Assembly (NCBI GenBank): GCA_964632165.1
Contig: CAZWCZ010000010.1
Coordinates: 1-52,033 of the forward strand
Source of the DNA: SIG299 sp964632165
GTDB taxonomy: Bacteria > Bacillota > Clostridia > Lachnospirales > Lachnospiraceae
DNA length: 52,033 nt
Direction: 5' to 3'
Under the pieces are notes generated by a model, which was not told where the DNA came from, ran no database searches, and worked only from the letters and a program-made list of their open reading frames with translations. Positions within the stretch are counted from its first letter, which is position 1, and the number at the start of each line of letters is the position of its first letter. The position numbers and the translations under genes were made by a program. This document shows, in pieces, positions 42,297 to 49,977 of the stretch.

Positions 42297-43526
42297 ATGC
42301 AGGAAATACGGTGTCCAAAGTGCGGAGAAGTGTTTCAGGTAGATGAAACCGGATATGAACAGATCGCGCAGCAGGTACGGGACAAAGAGTTTGCGAAGGA
42401 ACTTGAACGGCGCGAAAAAGAAATAGATACCAGACAGGAACAGGCATTGGAATTGATGCGGATGCAGAAGGAAAAAGAATATGCTGAAAACCTGACAAGA
42501 AAAAATACGGAAATCTCCCAAAAGGATCAGAAGATCACAGAACTGCAGGCAAAGATCAATGCAATGGAAACGGAAAAAAAGTTTGCGGTGGCGGAGGCGG
42601 TGGAAAAAAAGAATGAAGAGCTTTCCAAAAAAATGACAGAAATTGCAGATTTGAAAGGAGAATTAAAAAGCAAAGAAACAGAGAACAGGCTGAATGAAAA
42701 ATCCCTTCAGGAGCAATATGAGGAAAAGCTCAGACAAAAAGAGGAGCAGATAGAGTATTATAAAGATTTTAAGGCAAGACAATCGACAAAAATGATAGGA
42801 GAAAGTCTGGAACAGCATTGTCTGACTCAATTCAATTCGATCCGCATGACGGCATTCCCGAATGCATATTTTGAAAAGGATAACGATGCGCGGACCGGAA
42901 GCAAAGGGGATTTCATTTATCGTGAGAGCAGTGAGGACGGCACGGAATTCATTTCAATCATGTTTGAAATGAAGAATGAAGCGGATACCACGGCTACCAA
43001 GCATAAGAATGAAGATTTCTTTAAAGAATTGGATAAAGACAGAAAGGAAAAAGGCTGTGAATACGCGATCCTTGTTTCCCTTTTGGAAATTGACAATGAA
43101 TTGTATAATAACGGTATTGTTGATGTATCATACAGATATCCGAAGATGTATGTGATCCGTCCGCAGTTTTTTATCCCGATGATCACACTGCTGCGGAATG
43201 CTGCAAAAAATTCCCTGCATTATCGGCAGGAACTGCAGAATGTCAGAAGTCAGCAGATTGATATTTCCCATTTTGAAGAAAACATGAATGCCTTTAAAGA
43301 AGGATTTGCCCGAAATTACCGGCTGGCAAGTGAAAAGTTTGCAACGGCAATTGAAGAAATTGACAAAACGATCGACCATCTGCAAAAGACAAAAGCGGCA
43401 CTGTTGTCTTCGGAAAATAATCTTCGTCTGGCAAACAACAAGGCAGAAGAACTGAGTATAAAACGATTGACAAAAAATGCACCGTCGATACGGAGTATGT
43501 TTGAGGAAAGGAAAACAGTCGAATAA
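42297..43526 (+). CDS. DUF2130 domain protein
   Basis: A 409-residue protein of the DUF2130 family. The N-terminal zinc-ribbon-like CPKCGEVFQVDE is followed by a long Glu/Lys coiled coil (about residues 25-155), then a globular domain with RQSTKMIGESLEQHCLTQFNSIRMTAFPNAYFEKDND, DARTGSKGDFIYRE and MFEMKNEADTTATKHKNEDFFKELDKDR. That domain resembles restriction-endonuclease-like folds (Asp, Glu-x-Lys: GDFIYR, MFEMKNE), so a nuclease or DNA-end function is possible but not shown. A second coiled coil closes the protein. It follows recO by 32 bases. Confidence 0.85.
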   Translation: MQEIRCPKCGEVFQVDETGYEQIAQQVRDKEFAKELERREKEIDTRQEQALELMRMQKEKEYAENLTRKNTEISQKDQKITELQAKINAMETEKKFAVAEAVEKKNEELSKKMTEIADLKGELKSKETENRLNEKSLQEQYEEKLRQKEEQIEYYKDFKARQSTKMIGESLEQHCLTQFNSIRMTAFPNAYFEKDNDARTGSKGDFIYRESSEDGTEFISIMFEMKNEADTTATKHKNEDFFKELDKDRKEKGCEYAILVSLLEIDNELYNNGIVDVSYRYPKMYVIRPQFFIPMITLLRNAAKNSLHYRQELQNVRSQQIDISHFEENMNAFKEGFARNYRLASEKFATAIEEIDKTIDHLQKTKAALLSSENNLRLANNKAEELSIKRLTKNAPSIRSMFEERKTVE

Positions 43527-43554
43527 ATTACATAAATTTTTTTAGTAAGCCATC

Positions 43555-43583
43555 TTGACATGAACTTGGAGTTAGGCTAAACT
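43555..43583 (+). promoter_or_regulatory. Promoter of the DUF3793-flavodoxin operon
   Basis: TTGACA (43555-43560) and TAAACT (43578-43583) with a 17-base spacer: a strong sigma-A promoter whose -10 is covered by the first operator dyad. Confidence 0.85.
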
Positions 43584-43609
43584 AACTACATAAGTTAGAT
43601 ATAACTAAC
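43571..43609. promoter_or_regulatory. Two tandem DtxR/IdeR-like operator dyads
   Basis: GTTAGGCTAAACTAAC (43571-43586) and GTTAGATATAACTAAC (43594-43609) share the form GTTAG-N6-CTAAC, with centres 23 bases apart. The first covers the -10 and the second the start region. GTTAGG/CTAAC half-sites recall DtxR-family iron or manganese boxes (consensus core TTAGG-CTAA). Control by such a metalloregulator is inference; the operon carries flavodoxin, a classic substitute for ferredoxin under iron shortage. Confidence 0.75.
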
Positions 43610-43632
43610 ATCAAGTTGAGTGAGGCAGAAAA

Positions 43633-44229
43633 ATGAAGTTTGGATTGGAAGCAAGATGGTTAAAATTACAGATAGCAACACAATGTGCGCCGCTTTTGGC
43701 AGGAATCAAAGTATCGAATCTTTTCATCGTACCGGAGAATAAAGCTGAGGATGCAAAACGACTGTTGGAGGAGACCGGATTTTCCGTGACACTGTTGTCA
43801 CAGAAGGAAAATCGCATGGTGTATCTGGTATATCGTGCGAAAGAACTGTCTTCTTATCTGGCAGGTCAGGAAGTGTGGAATCTGCTGCGGGAACTCGGAT
43901 ACGGAAAAGTTACAATGTCAGAACTGCTTGATTCTGTACGGGAACGATATGAAGCACATCAGAACGGAGGCGGGAAATTTCCTCACGAACTTGGTCTGGC
44001 ACTTGGATATCCGCCGGCAGATGTGCGTGGCTTTATGGAACAGGAAGGAAAGAATTTTCTTTATTCCGGTTATTGGAAAGTCTATGACAATGTTGCAGAA
44101 ACAAAGCAGTTGTTCCGTGCGTTTGAAAAGGCGAGGGAACAGGCAGTGGAACTGGTTCTGGTCGGATATGAGCTGGCGGATGTTGTTGTGTTTTGTCAAG
44201 GCGGGGAAATTCTCTGCCCGGCGGTATAA
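43633..44229 (+). CDS. DUF3793 family protein
   Basis: A 198-residue soluble protein of the DUF3793 family. The N-terminal WLKLQIATQCAPLLAGIKVSNLF (conserved CAP) and the middle block HELGLALGYPPADVRGFMEQEGKNFLYSGYWKVY are typical of the family. No catalytic motif is known to me. The family often sits with flavodoxin or iron-linked genes in Clostridia, and here it is directly upstream of one under a metal-type operator. GTGAGG precedes the ATG. I infer a role in iron-limited physiology; the molecular function is unknown. Confidence 0.85.
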   Translation: MKFGLEARWLKLQIATQCAPLLAGIKVSNLFIVPENKAEDAKRLLEETGFSVTLLSQKENRMVYLVYRAKELSSYLAGQEVWNLLRELGYGKVTMSELLDSVRERYEAHQNGGGKFPHELGLALGYPPADVRGFMEQEGKNFLYSGYWKVYDNVAETKQLFRAFEKAREQAVELVLVGYELADVVVFCQGGEILCPAV

Positions 44230-44275
44230 ACTGAATCGGACAGAACAGATGCTATCTTAGGAAAGGAGATTAACT

Positions 44276-44698
44276 ATGGAGGAAATTTACGTAATTTATT
44301 ATTCACAGACAGGAAATACAAAGGAAATGGCAGAAGCAATCGGGGAAGGGATCACGGCAGAAGGAAAGACAGCAAAGGTAATTCCGGTAGAAGAGACTGC
44401 GGCAGAGAAAATAAGTACCGCACCTGTATTTGCCCTGGGGTGCCCGGCTATGGGAGCAGAACAGCTTTCGGAGGAAATGGAGACATTTACGGAAGAGGTA
44501 GAAAAATTTGCTTCCGGAAAACAGATTGCACTGTTTGGTTCCTACGGATGGGGCGATGGAGAATGGATGCGTAACTGGGAGCAGAAAATGCAGAATGCCG
44601 GTGCACAGCTGATTGGAGGAGAAAGCATTATCTGTAATGAAGCACCGGATGAGGAAACGCTTGAAAAATGCCGTGAACTCGGGAAAAAAATGGCATAG
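44276..44698 (+). CDS. Flavodoxin
   Basis: A 140-residue flavodoxin, an FMN electron carrier that can stand in for ferredoxin when iron is scarce. The FMN phosphate loop is SQTGNTKEMAE (residues 10-20), preceded by IYVIYYS; the 50s loop is FALGCPAMGAEQLSEEMETF; the 90s loop is LFGSYGWGDGEWMRNW. The length is that of short-chain flavodoxins. AAAGGAG lies before the ATG. It is the second gene of the DUF3793 operon. Confidence 0.93.
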   Translation: MEEIYVIYYSQTGNTKEMAEAIGEGITAEGKTAKVIPVEETAAEKISTAPVFALGCPAMGAEQLSEEMETFTEEVEKFASGKQIALFGSYGWGDGEWMRNWEQKMQNAGAQLIGGESIICNEAPDEETLEKCRELGKKMA

Positions 44699-44723
44699 AA
44701 GGCAAGAATACCATAAGAAAACC

Positions 44724-44752
44724 TTGACAAAAAAGTTCTGATTGCATAGAAT
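44724..44752 (+). promoter_or_regulatory. Promoter of the cysE-cysS T-box operon
   Basis: TTGACA (44724-44729) and TAGAAT (44747-44752) with a 17-base spacer, directly upstream of the T-box leader. Confidence 0.85.
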
Positions 44753-44754
44753 AA

Positions 44755-44925
44755 AATAGGTGTGAAGTGCATTCGGGAACTGGGAAAGGAATCCTCTCGA
44801 AGAGAACCTGTTTTTTTCGGGGAACAGCCGTTGCCTGTTGTTAAGGGAAATTGCCGTTGATGGCAGTTTAATTAGAGTGGAACCGCGGATAACCCCGTCT
44901 CTGAGAGCAGAGACGGGGACTTTTT
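44755..44925 (+). promoter_or_regulatory. T-box riboswitch for tRNA-Cys
   Basis: The leader contains the T-box sequence AGAGTGGAACCGCGG (44874-44888) and a terminator made of CCCCGTCTCT (44893-44902) and AGAGACGGGG (44909-44918) with ACTTTTT. The bulge UGGA would pair with an ACCA-less tRNA end carrying U73, as tRNA-Cys does. A candidate specifier codon TGC (Cys) is at 44768-44770 in AAGTGCATT near the start of Stem I. Genes downstream (cysE, cysS) agree. Uncharged tRNA-Cys should favour antitermination. Confidence 0.9.
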
Positions 44926-44999
44926 ATTCGTTGGGAGCCCTTGCTCTGTCACAGAAATGTTCAATTGCATGGAGTGTTTGGTTTTATAGGAGGAACATC

Positions 45000-45548
45000 A
45001 TGGACCTGATCCGGTATGTGAAGGAGGAAATGCAGGTCATCCTGGAACGTGATGCTGCAGTGAAAACACCATGGGAAGTTTTTCTTTATCCGAGTTTTAG
45101 AGCGATACTCCGGCATCGGATTGCGCACTGGCTGTATGTCAGAAAACATTATTTTGTTGCCAGGTGGTATTCACAGCGTACCGTAAGAAAAACCGGGATC
45201 GAGATACATCCGGGAGCAACGATCGGACGCGGACTTTTTATTGATCACGGCTGCGGTGTTGTGATCGGAGAACAAACGGTAATAGGAGATAACGTGACAT
45301 TATATCAGGGAGTCACGCTTGGCGGCACAGGGAAAGAAAAAGGAAAGAAAAAACGACATCCGACGATAGGAAACAACGTGATCATAAGTACCGGAGCAAA
45401 GGTGCTTGGCTCCTTTACTGTCGGTGAAAATGCAAAAATCGGTGCGGGAGCAGTAGTTTTATCGGAGGTCCCTCCGAATACTACCGTGGTTGGGATCCCG
45501 GCGCGTATCGTAAAGCAGAACGGAGAAAAAACAGAGAAAAGTAAGTGA
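45000..45548 (+). CDS. cysE: Serine O-acetyltransferase
   Basis: A 182-residue left-handed beta-helix acetyltransferase making O-acetylserine for cysteine synthesis. FLYPSFRAILRHRIAHWLYVRKHYFVARWYSQRTVRKTGIEIHPGATIGRGLFIDHGCGVVIGEQTVIGDNVTLYQGVTLGGTGKEKGKKKRHPTIGN contains the catalytic Asp/His pair (IDHG) and Lys/Arg-rich loop of the family. It is the short (about 180-residue, EpsC-like) form without the long N-terminal domain of E. coli CysE. AGGAGG at 44988-44993 sets ATG 45000. It is first behind the T-box, so cysteine supply follows tRNA-Cys charging. The cysS gene starts 32 bases later. Confidence 0.93.
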   Translation: MDLIRYVKEEMQVILERDAAVKTPWEVFLYPSFRAILRHRIAHWLYVRKHYFVARWYSQRTVRKTGIEIHPGATIGRGLFIDHGCGVVIGEQTVIGDNVTLYQGVTLGGTGKEKGKKKRHPTIGNNVIISTGAKVLGSFTVGENAKIGAGAVVLSEVPPNTTVVGIPARIVKQNGEKTEKSK

Positions 45549-45580
45549 AGAAGATAAATACACAGAAAGAAGGAAAAAAC

Positions 45581-46993
45581 ATGGAGAACAAAGTTTATCT
45601 GTTTAACACACTGACAAGAAAAGTGGAAAATCTGATCCCAAACGTGGATGGTAAGATTAATATGTATACCTGTGGCCCGACAGTATATCATTTTGCACAT
45701 ATCGGTAATTTGAGATGCTATATTATGGAAGACGTCCTGGAAAAGACCCTTCGTTATGTCGGATACGATGTAAAGCGTGTTATGAATATCACGGATGTCG
45801 GACATTTATCCAGTGATGCGGACACCGGAGAAGATAAAATGTTAAAAGGTGCAAAAAGAGAAAATAAAACGGTAATGGAGATTGCAAAGTTCTATACCGA
45901 CGCTTTTTTTGCGGATTGTGAAAAACTGAATATCAAGCGTCCGGATGTGGTGGAACCGGCAACGAACTGCATTGATAATTTTATTGAAATGGTGGAAAAA
46001 CTGTTAGCAACCGGGTATGCGTATATGGCCGGAGGTAATGTATATTTTGACACATCAAAACTGAAAGAGTACTATGTATTCTCAAGTCAGGCAGAACAGG
46101 AACTGATGACGGCAGTACGGGATGATGTCAGTGAGGATGAAAATAAGAGAAATAAGAGTGATTTCGTTCTCTGGTTTACAAAATCAAAATTTGATAATCA
46201 GGAACTGAAGTGGAACAGTCCGTGGGGCATAGGTTATCCGGGATGGCATATCGAATGTTCCTGTATCAGTATGAAACATCTTGGTGAGTACATGGATATT
46301 CACTGTGGCGGAATCGATAACATTTTCCCGCATCATACCAATGAAATTGCACAAAGCGAAGCATATCTCGGGCATAAGTGGTGTAATTACTGGTTCCATG
46401 TGCATCATTTGACGGAAAAAGGAAATCGCAAAATGAGTAAGTCGAATGGGGAGTTCCTTACCGTTTCTCTCTTAGAGGAGAAAGGATATGATCCACTGGT
46501 ATACCGTTTCTTCTGTCTTCAGTCCCACTATCGCAAACCATTGGAATTTTCTTATGAAGTACTGGATAACATGGCAGTGGCATATGAAAAGCTTCGTAAA
46601 AAAGTGCTGGACTTAAAAGAAGACGGCACAGTCGATACAGAAATGTTTGCTGATTACCGTGTAAAATTTGAAGATGCGATCGCAAATGATCTGAATACTT
46701 CCATGGGCATTACCATGATTCACGAAGTGCTTCGTGCAAATACAAATGATGCAACAAAGAAAGCACTGATCGAAAGCTTTGATGAAGTTCTTTCTTTAAA
46801 CCTTACAAAAGAGGAAGAAGCTGCAGGTGTGGATGCTGAACTGGAAGCATGGATTCTTAAAATGATAGAAGAACGAAAAGCTGCGAAGAAAGAAAAAGAT
46901 TTCGCAAAAGCAGATGCCATCCGTGCGGAACTGCTGGAAAAAGGAATTGCGATCAAAGATACAAGAGAAGGAACAGTCTGGGAACTCGTATAA
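45581..46993 (+). CDS. cysS: Cysteinyl-tRNA synthetase
   Basis: A 470-residue class I synthetase. The zinc Cys31 and HIGH-type motif are in MYTCGPTVYHFAHIGNLRCY (HIGN at 40-43); HIECSCISMKHLG and GGIDNIFPHHTNEIAQSEA provide further zinc ligands; KMSKS is at residues 284-288 in GNRKMSKSNGEF. AAGGA before ATG 45581 supports this start; the ORF extends upstream into cysE. It is regulated with cysE through the T-box. Confidence 0.96.
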   Translation: MENKVYLFNTLTRKVENLIPNVDGKINMYTCGPTVYHFAHIGNLRCYIMEDVLEKTLRYVGYDVKRVMNITDVGHLSSDADTGEDKMLKGAKRENKTVMEIAKFYTDAFFADCEKLNIKRPDVVEPATNCIDNFIEMVEKLLATGYAYMAGGNVYFDTSKLKEYYVFSSQAEQELMTAVRDDVSEDENKRNKSDFVLWFTKSKFDNQELKWNSPWGIGYPGWHIECSCISMKHLGEYMDIHCGGIDNIFPHHTNEIAQSEAYLGHKWCNYWFHVHHLTEKGNRKMSKSNGEFLTVSLLEEKGYDPLVYRFFCLQSHYRKPLEFSYEVLDNMAVAYEKLRKKVLDLKEDGTVDTEMFADYRVKFEDAIANDLNTSMGITMIHEVLRANTNDATKKALIESFDEVLSLNLTKEEEAAGVDAELEAWILKMIEERKAAKKEKDFAKADAIRAELLEKGIAIKDTREGTVWELV

Positions 46994-47023
46994 GGGGAGA
47001 AAGGAAAGAAGGGGGAGATCGAC

Positions 47024-47464
47024 GTGGAGAATGCCATCAGAAAAACATTTCAGACAGAAGAAATCCGGCCGGAACAGTATTCCCCGCTGACGCTTGCTTA
47101 TATGGGAGACTGTGCCTATGAAATCGTGATACGTACTCTTTTGGTGCACAAGGGAAATGCACCGGTGGATAAACTGAACCGTAAGGCGAGTTTCCTGGCA
47201 AAAGCGGAAACACAGGCACAGATGATAACAGCCATAATGGAACAGCTGACAGAGGAAGAACTTGCAATATACAAAAGAGGAAGAAATGCGAAATCCTATA
47301 GCAGTGCAAAAAATGCAAGTATTACAGACTATCGTAAAGCAACCGGATTTGAGGCGCTGATCGGCTGGCTTTATTTAAAAGAAAATTTTGAACGTATGGC
47401 ACAGATCATACGGATGGGATTTGAAGCAGTGGATACTGACATCCTGAACCGGACGGAACGGTAA
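47024..47464 (+). CDS. mrnC: Mini-ribonuclease 3
   Basis: A 146-residue RNase III domain without a dsRNA-binding domain, which matures 23S rRNA in Firmicutes. SPLTLAYMGDCAYEIVIRTLLV carries the catalytic Asp/Glu signature, and NRKASFLAKAETQAQMITAIMEQLTEEELAIYKRGRNAKSYSSAKNASITDYRKATGFEALIGWLYL follows the family closely. The start is GTG at 47024, with GGGGGAG 6 bases upstream. The gene order cysS-mrnC-rlmB-sigH is as in Bacillus. Confidence 0.92.
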   Translation: MENAIRKTFQTEEIRPEQYSPLTLAYMGDCAYEIVIRTLLVHKGNAPVDKLNRKASFLAKAETQAQMITAIMEQLTEEELAIYKRGRNAKSYSSAKNASITDYRKATGFEALIGWLYLKENFERMAQIIRMGFEAVDTDILNRTER

Positions 47465-47495
47465 GCGAGAAAGAAAGTAGAGAATGGAGATTAAA

Positions 47496-48251
47496 ATGGA
47501 AGATAGGGAACAGCAGGTAAATGAATTGAAAATCGAAGGAAGAAATGCAGTGATCGAGGCATTCCGCTCGGGAAAGACAGTAGATAAGCTGTTTCTGCTT
47601 GATGGCTGCCAGGACGGACCGATCAAGACAATTTTCCGCGAAGCAAAAAAGAGCGATACGATCATCAATTTTGTATCGAAAGAGCGTCTGGATCAACTGT
47701 CGGATACCGGAAAACATCAGGGAGCCATTGCATTTGCGGCTGCTTATGAATATTCTGAGGTTTCTGACATGCTGGCACTGGCAAGAGAACGGGGAGAAGC
47801 ACCGTTTTTGATCCTGTTAGACGGAATTGAAGACCCGCACAACCTTGGTGCCATTATCCGTACGGCAAACCAGGCAGGTGCACACGGTGTCATCATTCCA
47901 AAGCGTCGGGCAGTAGGACTGACTGCAACGGTTGCCCGGACATCTGCGGGAGCACTGAATTATACTCCTGTTGCCAAGGTAACAAATCTTGTGCAGACCA
48001 TGGAGGAATTAAAAAAAGAAGGACTTTGGTTTGTATGTGCGGATATGGACGGCGAAGTGATGTATCGTCAGAATCTGACCGGACCGATCGGACTTGTGAT
48101 CGGAAATGAAGGTGAGGGTGTGAGTCGTCTGGTAAAGGAAACCTGCGATTTTGTAACGAGCATTCCGATGAAGGGACAGATTGATTCTTTGAATGCATCT
48201 GTAGCAGCCGGAGTACTTGCTTATGAAATTGTTCGTCAGAGGATGAAATAA
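47496..48251 (+). CDS. rlmB: 23S rRNA 2'-O-methyltransferase (RlmB-like, SpoU family)
   Basis: A 251-residue SpoU-family enzyme. N-terminal LKIEGRNAVIEAFRSGKTVDKLFLL is the substrate domain; LLDGIEDPHNLGAIIRTANQAG, PIGLVIGNEGEGVSRLV and IPMKGQIDSLNASVAAGVLAYE are the three SPOUT motifs. With the mrnC-sigH neighbourhood it corresponds to Bacillus YacO/RlmB, which methylates Gm2251-type sites. I prefer ATG 47496, with GGAG 6 bases upstream, over ATG 47484. Confidence 0.85.
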   Translation: MEDREQQVNELKIEGRNAVIEAFRSGKTVDKLFLLDGCQDGPIKTIFREAKKSDTIINFVSKERLDQLSDTGKHQGAIAFAAAYEYSEVSDMLALARERGEAPFLILLDGIEDPHNLGAIIRTANQAGAHGVIIPKRRAVGLTATVARTSAGALNYTPVAKVTNLVQTMEELKKEGLWFVCADMDGEVMYRQNLTGPIGLVIGNEGEGVSRLVKETCDFVTSIPMKGQIDSLNASVAAGVLAYEIVRQRMK

Positions 48252-48264
48252 GGGCTGAGGCAGT

Positions 48265-48885
48265 ATGGAGTCATTAGGACACAAGACAGATGAAGAATTG
48301 ATAAAGGACATCATGGCGGGCAGTATGCACGCTATGGATTTTCTTATGGATAAATACAAAAATCTTGTGCGCAGCAAAGCAAGAACTTTATTTTTAGTGG
48401 GCGCAGATAAAGAAGATCTGATCCAGGAGGGGATGATCGGACTGTATAAGGCAATCCGCGATTTCAACCCGGAGAAAGAAGCTTCTTTTCGCAGTTTTGC
48501 GGAATTGTGCGTAACACGTCAGATGTATACGGCGATTAAAAATTCTAATACAAAGAAAAATCAGCCGTTAAATAATTATGTTTCTTTTGATACCATATCG
48601 CTCCCGGAAGAAGCGGAAGGCACCATGGATGATATTCTGCTTGCGGGAGCAGAAAAAATCAGCAATCCGGAGCAATTGGTTATTGACAAAGAGAACGCAA
48701 GTGTGTTAGAATATACTCTCGTAGGGCGCTTGAGTAAAATGGAACGGCAGGTATTGACACTCTATTTGAAAGATTACAATTATCATCAGATTGCAGAAGT
48801 TCTTCATAAGGAGCCAAAAGCGATTGATAATGCCTTACAGCGGATAAAAAAGAAGCTTACACAGGTAGTGAAAGAATTATCGTAA
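48265..48885 (+). CDS. sigH: RNA polymerase sigma-H factor
   Basis: A 206-residue sigma-70 family factor. Region 2 is HAMDFLMDKYKNLVRSKARTLFLVGADKEDLIQEGMIGLYKAIRDFNPEKEASFRSFAELCVTRQMYTAIK, including the core-binding and -10 recognition helices, and region 4 is MERQVLTLYLKDYNYHQIAEVLHKEPKAIDNALQRIKKKL (helix-turn-helix). The fit and position (after mrnC-rlmB) identify SigH, which starts the sporulation programme. The yacP gene that lies before sigH in Bacillus is absent here. Only 13 bases separate it from rlmB. Confidence 0.93.
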   Translation: MESLGHKTDEELIKDIMAGSMHAMDFLMDKYKNLVRSKARTLFLVGADKEDLIQEGMIGLYKAIRDFNPEKEASFRSFAELCVTRQMYTAIKNSNTKKNQPLNNYVSFDTISLPEEAEGTMDDILLAGAEKISNPEQLVIDKENASVLEYTLVGRLSKMERQVLTLYLKDYNYHQIAEVLHKEPKAIDNALQRIKKKLTQVVKELS

Positions 48886-48893
48886 GCAGTTCT

Positions 48894-48966
<73 letters not shown>

Positions 48967-48970
48967 TTTA

Positions 48971-48996
48971 AGGTACTCGCAGGAGTACCTTTTTTT
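48971..48996 (+). terminator. Terminator after tRNA-Thr
   Basis: AGGTACTC (48971-48978) and GAGTACCT (48983-48990) form a perfect 8-bp stem with a GCAG loop, then seven T residues. Confidence 0.92.
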
Positions 48997-49042
48997 GTTG
49001 TGGGAAACCGGGCTTGAATATTTATTGTTATGGCAAATTTTA

Positions 49043-49071
49043 TGGAAATTGCAATAAGAATGTGCTATACT
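49043..49071 (+). promoter_or_regulatory. Promoter of the amidase-like/truA-like pair
   Basis: TATACT (49066-49071) preceded by TGC (extended -10), with TGGAAA (49043-49048) 17 bases upstream as a weak -35. Confidence 0.6.
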
Positions 49072-49111
49072 TAACAGTAAGGATAGAAATTTTACGGCAG
49101 GAGGAAATGTC

Positions 49112-49957
49112 ATGAAGCAGCTGAGCAATCTTACAAAAATAATGTTCTGCATTGTTGCTGTTCTTTTAGTGATCACGGTAGTTCTTGGAATAGCAACTGC
49201 GGTAAAAGACGGTAGAGAAAATGGTGGTAACAGGGGAGACAACACGACAGTAACTCCGGTACCTGATAACACGGGCGGGGCAGGTACTCCAACGCCAACT
49301 CCGGAAGAACCGCCGGAACCGACAGAAACGCCAAAGCATGTGGTTGCCATTGATCCGGGACAGCAGCAGGCTGCCATGACAGAAAAAGAGCCGATCGGTC
49401 CGGGTGCTTCGGATACCGTAGATAAAATGTCATACGGAGCTACCAGCACAACGACACAGAAGAGAGAGTATGAATGGACGCTGCTTTTGTCGGAAAAGAT
49501 AAAGACAGAGCTGGAAACACGCGGATACCAGGTCATTATGACACGTGAAACGTCAGATGTTAGGATCAGTAATGCCGAAAGGGCACAAGCGGTGAATGAA
49601 ACCGATGCAGAAATCTACATCAGCATTCAGGCAGATGCTGCCGGAAATACTTCGGCAAAAGGCATATATACGCAGATCGCATCAAAGGATAATTCCTATG
49701 TAAAGGGATTGTATAAGGACAGTAAAGCATTGGCAACGGCAATCCAGACCCGTCTGATCAGCGAGACAGGAGCTAATGACAGGGGAATCAAAGAAGAAGA
49801 TAACATTCCGGCGATCAACTATTGTAGTGTGCCGACGGCAGTCCTGCAGCTTGGATTCATGAGCAATGTGGAAGAAGATGCAAATCTTTGGACGGAAGAG
49901 TATCAGGAAAAACTGGTAAAAGCGATCTGTGACGGCATAGATGCGTATTTTGATTAA
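49112..49957 (+). CDS. Amidase_3-fold protein lacking zinc ligands (pseudo-amidase)
   Basis: A 281-residue protein with an N-terminal membrane anchor (MFCIVAVLLVITVVLGIATAV), a Thr/Pro linker to about residue 75 and an N-acetylmuramoyl-L-alanine amidase (Amidase_3) domain. The fold is clear: AIDPGQQQ, EPIGPGASDTVDKMSYGATS, REYEWTLLLSEKIKTELETRGYQVIMTRE, ISNAERAQAVNE, and TAVLQLGFMSNVEED. But the zinc His in 'DPGH' is Gln84, the second zinc His in 'IxIHAN' is Gln173 (YISIQADAAG), and the catalytic Glu in 'VExGFxSN' is Gln246. Only the Glu119 ligand remains. Hydrolysis of peptidoglycan is therefore unlikely. It may bind glycan or regulate a real amidase. AGGAGG is upstream; the truA-like gene follows by 20 bases. 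Confidence 0.88.
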   Translation: MKQLSNLTKIMFCIVAVLLVITVVLGIATAVKDGRENGGNRGDNTTVTPVPDNTGGAGTPTPTPEEPPEPTETPKHVVAIDPGQQQAAMTEKEPIGPGASDTVDKMSYGATSTTTQKREYEWTLLLSEKIKTELETRGYQVIMTRETSDVRISNAERAQAVNETDAEIYISIQADAAGNTSAKGIYTQIASKDNSYVKGLYKDSKALATAIQTRLISETGANDRGIKEEDNIPAINYCSVPTAVLQLGFMSNVEEDANLWTEEYQEKLVKAICDGIDAYFD

Positions 49958-49977
49958 TTTCAGAAAGGAATCAGTAT

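Noticed and set aside
42297..43526. Defence nuclease system based on the DUF2130 endonuclease-like motifs
   Set aside because: The gene sits among era/recO housekeeping genes without a methylase, helicase or partner; only a fold resemblance can be claimed.
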